Shown here: one piece after another, positions 1 to 4,920 of the stretch
How the letters are laid out: the number at the start of each line of letters is the position of its first letter
Numbering within the stretch: position 1 is the first letter of the stretch
Assembly (NCBI GenBank): GCA_030428825.1
Contig: JAUIEL010000188.1
Location: forward strand, 1 to 10,470
Reading direction: 5' to 3'
DNA: 10,470 nucleotides
DNA from: a bacterium
Lineage (GTDB): Bacteria; Planctomycetota; B15-G4; JADJEK01
The notes under the pieces: model-generated
Told to the model about the DNA's origin: nothing
The model's database searches: none
What the model saw: the letters and a program-made list of their open reading frames with translations, nothing else
Position numbers and translations under genes: made by a program

Positions 1-1098
1 GGGCGACCAGCGCGCGTCGCGCTCCCGGCGCGCCGGCGTCCGCGTGATCCGGTGCGGCTCGCCCTTCTCGGCGGGGACGGTGAAGACGTCGCCCCGGACG
101 GTGACGATCGCCCGCTTCCCGCTCGGAGAGACGGCCCAGTCGTCGAGGTTCCCGTCCCCCTCGATCCACCGCGGGCGGAGCCACGGCCGATCGTCGGCGA
201 AGGTGATCGGCACCTTCCGGATCGCCTCGGTCGCGGCGTCCATGAACCAGATCCAGCCCGCGCGTTCGAACACGAGTCCCCCCTCGCCGCGCGCGGGGAA
301 GAGGACGTCGAAGTCGTCGTACGTCGTGACCGCCCGGATGTCGCGCGTGGCGAGGTCGCAGGCGTAGAGGTTCAGCGTGCCGGTCCGGTCGGACGTGAAG
401 TAGATCGTCTCCCCGATCCAGAGCGGCTGGTTGTCCGTCCCCTCGAACGTCGTCAGCTGTTCGACCGTGTCGGTCTCGAGGTCGTAGATCCAGACATCCT
501 GCGCGCGGCCGGCGCGGTACCGCTTCCACGTCCGCCACTCGCGGCTGATGATGCAGTACGCGATCTTCTTCCCGTCGGGGGAGAACGTCGCCGGCCCCCC
601 CTCCGGGATCGGGAGCGGCGTCGGCAGACCGCCGTCCGGGTCGACGAGGAAGTACTTTCCGATCCGCTCTCCGTACGGCGTGCGGTTGCTCCGCACGAGG
701 AGCTTCTCTCCGTCCGGGGTCCAGTCGTAGACGAGGTTGTCGTACCCGCCGCGCGGCGGCAGCCGTCCGACGTCGGGGTAGAACGTCAGGCGGCGCGGCA
801 CGCCGCCCGCGTACGGCACGACGTACACCTGACGCGTGCCGGACCGCTCGCCGGAGTACGCGACCGTCGTCCCGTCGGGCGAGATCCGCGGGAAGAGCTC
901 GAATCCGTCGTCGAAGCTCGTCAGCCGCCGCGCCTCCCCGCCGGCGAGCGGGACGGTCCAGACGTCGCCCGCGTGGACGAACGCGAGCTTGTCGCCCTGG
1001 ACGTGGGGGAAGCGGAGCAGCCGGGCCTCCTCCGGCGCCGCGGCGGCGGGCGTCGCGGCGAGCAGGGCGGCGAGGAGGGCGAGACGGATCGGGCTCAT
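1..1098 (-). CDS. Tricorn protease homolog, N-terminal part (cut by window edge)
   Basis: This is the first 366 residues of a secreted, propeller-bearing peptidase; the gene runs off the left edge. The ATG at 1098 is preceded by GGAG at normal spacing. It opens with a signal peptide (MSPIRLALLAALLAATPAAA, cleavage near residue 20), so the product is exported. The rest consists of WD40-like/TolB-type beta-propeller blades: FPHVQGDKLAFVHAGDVW (about 30-47), FPRISPDGTTVAYSGE (about 69-84), TFSPDGKKIAYC (about 171-182) and AQDVWIYDLETD near 200-210. In tricorn proteins these propellers gate access to a C-terminal PDZ plus S41 serine-protease core, which degrades peptides from larger proteases. 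The family is usually about 1,050-1,100 residues, so the PDZ and catalytic parts would lie outside this window and cannot be checked. A non-peptidase TolB-like protein is possible, but the FPHVQGDKLAFVHAGDVW opening and the EWRTWKRY...AQDVWIYD stretch are typical of tricorn. It lies 142 bp downstream of rpmB on the same strand. Confidence 0.85.
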   Translation of the reverse strand, partial: MSPIRLALLAALLAATPAAAAPEEARLLRFPHVQGDKLAFVHAGDVWTVPLAGGEARRLTSFDDGFELFPRISPDGTTVAYSGERSGTRQVYVVPYAGGVPRRLTFYPDVGRLPPRGGYDNLVYDWTPDGEKLLVRSNRTPYGERIGKYFLVDPDGGLPTPLPIPEGGPATFSPDGKKIAYCIISREWRTWKRYRAGRAQDVWIYDLETDTVEQLTTFEGTDNQPLWIGETIYFTSDRTGTLNLYACDLATRDIRAVTTYDDFDVLFPARGEGGLVFERAGWIWFMDAATEAIRKVPITFADDRPWLRPRWIEGDGNLDDWAVSPSGKRAIVTVRGDVFTVPAEKGEPHRITRTPARRERDARWSP

Positions 1099-1240
1099 GA
1101 CGGACTCCGGAACGGGGACGGTCGTGCAAGAACGAACGCCGACCCGGCCCCGTTGGTCGATGGGCCGCATCGGCGTCTTCCTCGTGCGTCGCGCGCGGGG
1201 CCGGTACGAGACCGGCGGGCCGGAGTGCGCGGCGCTCGCG

Positions 1241-1561
1241 TCAATTCTCGGCCGCGGGCGCCTTCTTCTTCCCCTTCTTCTTCCCGGCCTTCGGCGGCTT
1301 CACGAGGCCGGCGTCGAGCAGGACGCGGTACGCGCCGCGCTTGGCGATCGTGCGGATCGCGGCCGCGCTGAGGCGGGCCCGGACGAACCGGCCGAGCTCG
1401 GGGACCCAGATCCGCTTCCACTGCAGGTTCGGCTTGAACCGGCGGCGGGTGATGCCGGTCGTCTTGAGGCCGACGCCGCCGCGGTGCTTCGCCAGACCGC
1501 GGCGGGCGATCCGGTTGCCGACGCGGGTACGACGTCCGGTGACGGTGCAGACGCGGGTCAT
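1241..1561 (-). CDS. rpmB: Large ribosomal subunit protein bL28
   Basis: A 106-residue structural protein of the 50S subunit. It starts MTRVCTVTGRR, matching the family opening (M-x-R-V-C-x-x-T/S-G-K/R). It continues with a Gly-rich insert, RRGLAKHRGGVGLKTTGI, then RRRFKPNLQWKRIWVPELGRFV and a final RLSAAAIRTIAKRG segment. The insert matches the Thermus/planctomycete L28 form rather than the shorter E. coli form. The C-terminus carries a Lys-rich tail (about residues 91-104, GKKKGKKKAP) not found in E. coli L28 (78 residues). Only one cysteine is present, so no zinc ribbon. I chose the ATG at 1561 over an in-frame ATG 69 bp upstream because the family begins here and GGAGAG sits 6 nt before it. 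It lies 88 bp downstream of adk on the same strand and may be co-transcribed with it. Confidence 0.96.
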   Translation of the reverse strand: MTRVCTVTGRRTRVGNRIARRGLAKHRGGVGLKTTGITRRRFKPNLQWKRIWVPELGRFVRARLSAAAIRTIAKRGAYRVLLDAGLVKPPKAGKKKGKKKAPAAEN

Positions 1562-1649
1562 CGGGAACTCTCCGTTCGGTGGAGTCGGGCCCGGGGAACT
1601 TGCCGGGGGAACGCCAAACGGGACATTCAAGACCCTCGGGGGGCGACCG

Positions 1650-2228
1650 TCAAGGGCCGCCGGGGCCGTTTTCCAGGGCCGCGGCGAGGCGCGTCCCGAT
1701 CTCCTCGATCGTCCCGACCCCGTCGATCGGGATCAGGCTCCCCTTCTCGGCGTAGAACGCGCTGACGGGGCGGGTCAGCTCCTCGTAGACCCGCAGCCGC
1801 TCCTCGATCACCTCCGCGGTGTCGTCGCTCCGGCCGTCCCGCTTCCCCCGCTCCAGGAGGCGCTCGATCAGGACCTCGTTCGGGACCTGGAGTTCGATCA
1901 CGTGGGTCAGCTCCAGCCGGAGCTCCGCCAGCAGCCGGTCGAGCGCCGCCGCCTGGGCGACGGTCCGCGGGAAGCCGTCGAGGAGGAAGCCGGGGTCGCA
2001 GTCGTCCTGGCCGAGCCGTTCCCGCACCACCTCGATCATGACGTCGTCCGGGACGAGCTTCCCGACGTCGACGAACTCCTTCGCCCGGGCTCCGACCGGC
2101 GTCCCCGAGGCGATCGCGGCGCGCATCATGTCGCCGGTCGAGATGTGCGGGATGCCGGCGCGCGCGGCCACCTGGGCGGCCTGCGTCCCCTTGCCGGCCC
2201 CGGGCGGGCCCAAGAACACGATCCTCAT
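1650..2228 (-). CDS. adk: Adenylate kinase, short-LID type
   Basis: A cytoplasmic enzyme interconverting ATP + AMP and 2 ADP; 192 residues. The P-loop is GPPGAGKGTQ (7-16). The AMP-binding motif STGDMMR is at 30-36 and the signature FLLDGFPRT at 81-89, with Arg88 the expected AMP/transition-state arginine. The LID region is short: LLERGKRDGRSDDT leads directly into the C-terminal helix. It lacks the roughly 30-residue LID insert and the Cys zinc cluster of long bacterial forms such as E. coli (214 residues). The start at 2228 (MRIVFLGPPGAGKG) is set by the family N-terminus and a GGAGAG sequence 5 nt upstream; the frame stays open 153 bp further, but that stretch is promoter and leader. In many bacteria adk sits between secY and map. 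Here it is followed by rpmB and faces a divergent esterase gene. Confidence 0.97.
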   Translation of the reverse strand: MRIVFLGPPGAGKGTQAAQVAARAGIPHISTGDMMRAAIASGTPVGARAKEFVDVGKLVPDDVMIEVVRERLGQDDCDPGFLLDGFPRTVAQAAALDRLLAELRLELTHVIELQVPNEVLIERLLERGKRDGRSDDTAEVIEERLRVYEELTRPVSAFYAEKGSLIPIDGVGTIEEIGTRLAAALENGPGGP

Positions 2229-2287
2229 CGGGACTCTCCAGCGGAACACGATCGACCGGACGGGCGGGGTGCGCGTCCGGGCGGCGC

Positions 2288-2315
2288 AGGATAGCAGACC
2301 GGGTCGGCCGGTCGA
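2288..2315 (-). promoter_or_regulatory. Candidate sigma-70-like promoter of adk
   Basis: Read on the minus strand, TCGACC (2310-2315, four of six matches to TTGACA) is followed after 16 bp by TATCCT (2288-2293, four of six matches to TATAAT). Transcription would start near 2281, leaving a leader of about 50 nt before the adk ATG at 2228. It is among the few AT-containing spots in a GC-rich gap between divergent genes. Both boxes are imperfect and the call rests on spacing and position only. Confidence 0.45.
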
Positions 2316-2347
2316 ATTCCCGCCCGCCCGCGCGCGGGGGCCGGTCG

Positions 2348-2353
2348 TATCAT
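2348..2353 (+). promoter_or_regulatory. Possible -10 box of the esterase gene
   Basis: TATCAT lies 26 bp upstream of the esterase ATG (2380) and is a fair -10 match in an otherwise GC-rich stretch. No convincing -35 box is seen 16-18 bp upstream, so if it is real it needs an activator or another sigma factor. Confidence 0.25.
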
Positions 2354-2379
2354 CGAGCGCCGCCGGTGGGAGACCCTCC

Positions 2380-3363
2380 ATGAGACCCGAACCGCTCCTG
2401 CTCGCCGCCGTCGTGTCGCTCGCCGCGGCGCCCGCTCCGGCGCGCGCCGCCGACTCCTCGATCGACTACGTCGACGTCGACTCGAAGGCGCTCCGGAAGA
2501 GCGTCCGCTGCGGCGTCTACCTGCCGCCGGGCTACGACGCGTCCGGCGACGTCCGCTACCCCACGCTCGTCTTCCTGCACGGGATGCGCGGCAGCGAGCG
2601 GAAGTGGGAGAGCCGCGGCGTCGGGGAGCGACTCGACGCGCTGATCGAGGCGGGGACCGTCGACCCGATGATCGTCGTCTGCCCGAACGGCGAGAACTCC
2701 ATGTACGTCAATTGGCGGAACGGGAAGGCGGACTGGGCCGACTTCGTCCGCCGCGACCTCGTCGACTGGGTCGACGCGCGCTACCGCACCGTCGCCGACC
2801 GGAGCGGCCGCGGGCTGACCGGCGACTCGATGGGCGGCTACGGCGCGCTGAACATCGCGTTCCAACACCCCGACGTGTTCGGCTCGGTCAGCGCCCATTC
2901 CGCGGCCCTCTACCCGGTCGACCCGGACGACCTCCCGGAGTGGATCAAGCGGATGGCCGACCGCTGGGGTCCGGTGTACGGCTCGCCGGTCGATCTGGAG
3001 CACTGGCGGGGGAACAACCCGCTCCACCTCGCGGCGACGCTCGACGCCGAGCGACTCCGCTCGCTCTCGATCTACTTCGACTGCGGCAACCGCGACCGCT
3101 ACGGCTTCGACTCGAGCAACGTCGACCTCGACGGGATCCTCGACGACCGGGACGTCCCCCACGAGTTCCACCTGCGAGACGGCGGGCACGGCCGGGAGTA
3201 CTTCGAGGCGTACGTGTCGAAGTCGCTCGAGTTCCACGGTCGGGTCTTCCGCGCCGCCGCCGGCGAGCGCGACGCCGCGGGACCGGACGAAGACGAACGG
3301 GACGACGCGGGCGCGACGGAGAAGGGACCGGCCGACGAGACGCCGGTCCGCCGGGAGTTCTGA
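2380..3363 (+). CDS. Secreted esterase D-like alpha/beta hydrolase
   Basis: A 327-residue exported hydrolase of the putative esterase family (PF00756; esterase D, feruloyl esterases, S-formylglutathione hydrolase relatives). The ATG at 2380 is preceded by GGGAGA and followed by a signal peptide (MRPEPLLLAAVVSLAAAPAP, cleavage near residue 23). Visible landmarks are VYLPPGY at 46-52, LVFLHG at 63-68 (oxyanion-hole region), the nucleophile elbow GDSMGGYGA with Ser150, CGNRDRYG with candidate Asp239, and DGGHG with candidate His270. Together these give a complete Ser-Asp-His triad. The catalytic domain ends near 292. The last 35 residues are low-complexity and charged (rich in D, E, R and G), probably disordered. 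The substrate cannot be read from sequence; carbohydrate-ester or lipid-ester cleavage in the periplasm would fit. The gene diverges from adk and converges on the GDPD-like gene, and no pathway partner lies beside it on its strand. Confidence 0.88.
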   Translation: MRPEPLLLAAVVSLAAAPAPARAADSSIDYVDVDSKALRKSVRCGVYLPPGYDASGDVRYPTLVFLHGMRGSERKWESRGVGERLDALIEAGTVDPMIVVCPNGENSMYVNWRNGKADWADFVRRDLVDWVDARYRTVADRSGRGLTGDSMGGYGALNIAFQHPDVFGSVSAHSAALYPVDPDDLPEWIKRMADRWGPVYGSPVDLEHWRGNNPLHLAATLDAERLRSLSIYFDCGNRDRYGFDSSNVDLDGILDDRDVPHEFHLRDGGHGREYFEAYVSKSLEFHGRVFRAAAGERDAAGPDEDERDDAGATEKGPADETPVRREF

Positions 3364-3396
3364 CCGGCCCCCTCGGTCCTCGCAGCGCATCGTCCC

Positions 3397-3417
3397 GGCG
3401 GCGTTCCGGTCGCCGCC
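3397..3417. terminator. Candidate bidirectional terminator hairpin
   Basis: A perfect 7-bp inverted repeat, GGCGGCG / CGCCGCC, encloses a 7-nt loop (TTCCGGT). It sits in the 63-bp gap between two convergent genes, 33 bp past the esterase stop and 9 bp past the GDPD stop. There is no T-run on either side, so it is not a classical intrinsic terminator. Position and stem strength are the support. Confidence 0.5.
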
Positions 3418-3426
3418 CCGCCCGCG

Positions 3427-4887
3427 TCAGCGGTGCTCGATCAGCGCGGCCAGCGTCGCCGGCGCGCCGTGGCTCCGGACGACGAGCCCGTCCCCCTCGA
3501 CGACCAGGCGCCCGGGGCCGGTGGCGCCGGCCGGCAGCGGGAACGGCACCGAGGTCCCGACCCCCGGGACGACCTCGACGCGCCGCTCGCGCGGACCGTC
3601 CGCGGTCTCGAACCGGATCCGGGCCGCCGTCGGGCGCTCGACCGCGGCGATCTCCGCGACGACGACCCCGAGCCCGTCGACCGCCCCGTGCGCCTCGTAC
3701 CGCTCCTGCGTCGACGTCACCGCGGTGCGGACCCACTCCCCCCGCCCCACGACGTCCCAGACGACGGCGCACGTGACGTCCGGCGCGGCGTCGACCGCGA
3801 GCACCGAGGCCGCCCCCTCCGGCGCCGGGTCTCGCGCGCGGAGATCGACGTCCGTCACGGCGCGAGGCGGCACCCGGACGGACTCCGTCGCCCCCCCCAT
3901 CGCGATCCGGACGTCGGCGGCGGCGCCGGCGCTCCGGAGACGGAGCCGGGGGTGCGCCGCGGGGACGGTCGCGGCCGTCGGCACCCAGGGATCGACCGTC
4001 CTCCCGAGCTCGCGCGCCCCGGTCCGCTCGACCCGCCACGGCGCGAGGCGGGCGATCCGACGCGCGCGCTCCTCCTCGTCGGGGTGGAGCAGGTCGGTGT
4101 AGACGCCGGTCACGCCCCGCGCTCGGAGCGCGCCGGCGCGGAGGAAGTCGTTGACCGTGTGCGCGAACGTCCGGACGCCGAGGGCGCCGAGCCGCGCGGG
4201 GAGGTCTCCCGCCATCGCCCGTGGCCACGGTAGCGTGACCGCGAACGGCCGCTCGGCCGCGGCGAACCGGACGACCGCGTCGTCCTCGAGCCGGCTGGCG
4301 TAGAGCGTGAGGACGATCCGGTCGAACCCGAGCGCGCGGACCGCCGCCGCCTCGTCCGGGTCGTGCACCTGCGGGACGACGCGCGCGAGGAGGTCCGGCC
4401 GGAGGGACGCCACGAGGGTCAGCGCCTCGACGTTCCTCGTCTTGACGTCGGTCACGAGCGACACGTCGGATCGTCCCGCCAGCCAGTCGAGGGCGGCGTC
4501 GAGGTCGAGCGGCGTCCGTCCGCCCGGGAGCGGCGACGCGAGGAACGCGTCGCGCGAGGCGGCGGCCCGCTCCCCGCTCCGCTCGAGGTGGGCGGCCGCG
4601 TCTCCCCAGTCGTGCAGCAGGACGAGCCGGTCGTCGGACGTCCACGAGAGGTCGACCTCGATCAGGCGGAACCCGCGGGCGGCGCTCTCCTCCAGCGCCT
4701 CGAGGCTGTTCGTCCCGACCGCCCCGTCGACCGCTCCCCCGCCGTGCGCGACGACGCGATCGGCGGCCCCGGGCCCCGGCGCCGGCGGGACCGACTCGGC
4801 GCCGCCGCACGCCGCGAGCGCGCCCACCACGAGGAGGCCGAGCGTCAGGGCGCCGGAACGGGGGACGTCGCGCGCGGTGAGGAGCAT
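3427..4887 (-). CDS. Lipoprotein glycerophosphodiester phosphodiesterase-like protein with C-terminal beta-rich tail
   Basis: A 486-residue predicted lipoprotein. The N-terminus carries a hydrophobic stretch ending in the lipobox LAAC with lipidated Cys27. Residues about 44-270 form a GDPD-type TIM barrel: AHGGG (His48), TNSLEAL (59-65), LIEVDLSWTSDDRLVLLHDW with Glu77, Asp79, His92 and Asp93, TDVKT with Lys149, and GVYTDLLHP near the end. The family hydrolyses glycerophosphodiesters to an alcohol plus glycerol 3-phosphate using a divalent metal. The usual His-Arg of the first motif is His-Gly here, a variant I recall from a GDPD subgroup, so the exact substrate is open. Residues about 300-486 look like two beta-sandwich units, about 312-376 and 405-474, the second containing LVVEGDGLVVRSHG. 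The ATG at 4887 has no clear Shine-Dalgarno. It starts 33 bp from the divergent phosphoglycerol transferase gene, suggesting a related role at the envelope. Confidence 0.87.
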   Translation of the reverse strand: MLLTARDVPRSGALTLGLLVVGALAACGGAESVPPAPGPGAADRVVAHGGGAVDGAVGTNSLEALEESAARGFRLIEVDLSWTSDDRLVLLHDWGDAAAHLERSGERAAASRDAFLASPLPGGRTPLDLDAALDWLAGRSDVSLVTDVKTRNVEALTLVASLRPDLLARVVPQVHDPDEAAAVRALGFDRIVLTLYASRLEDDAVVRFAAAERPFAVTLPWPRAMAGDLPARLGALGVRTFAHTVNDFLRAGALRARGVTGVYTDLLHPDEEERARRIARLAPWRVERTGARELGRTVDPWVPTAATVPAAHPRLRLRSAGAAADVRIAMGGATESVRVPPRAVTDVDLRARDPAPEGAASVLAVDAAPDVTCAVVWDVVGRGEWVRTAVTSTQERYEAHGAVDGLGVVVAEIAAVERPTAARIRFETADGPRERRVEVVPGVGTSVPFPLPAGATGPGRLVVEGDGLVVRSHGAPATLAALIEHR

Positions 4888-4896
4888 CGGAGCGGC

Positions 4897-4906
4897 ATGG
4901 TACCGT
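4897..4906. promoter_or_regulatory. Possible overlapping divergent -10 boxes
   Basis: The 33-bp gap between the divergent genes is centred on a GGTACC palindrome. On the plus strand TACCGT (4901-4906) and on the minus strand TACCAT (4897-4902) both fit the minimal -10 pattern TA-n-n-n-T. They share the central TA. Starts about 7 bp downstream would give very short leaders, about 8 nt for the transferase and about 3 nt for the GDPD gene. That would agree with the lack of Shine-Dalgarno sequences before both ATGs. Neither side has a convincing -35 box, and any -35 would lie inside or at the edge of the other gene. Confidence 0.25.
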
Positions 4907-4920
4907 GCGCGCTCGATCCG

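Noticed and set aside
1200..1216. Hairpin GCCGGT / ACCGGC downstream of rpmB as a terminator
   Set aside because: The stem is only 6 bp, there is no T-run, and similar small palindromes are frequent in such GC-rich DNA.
1819..2379. N-terminal extension of the esterase frame back to 1819
   Set aside because: It runs antisense through adk. The ATG at 2380 has a ribosome-binding site and begins a proper signal peptide.
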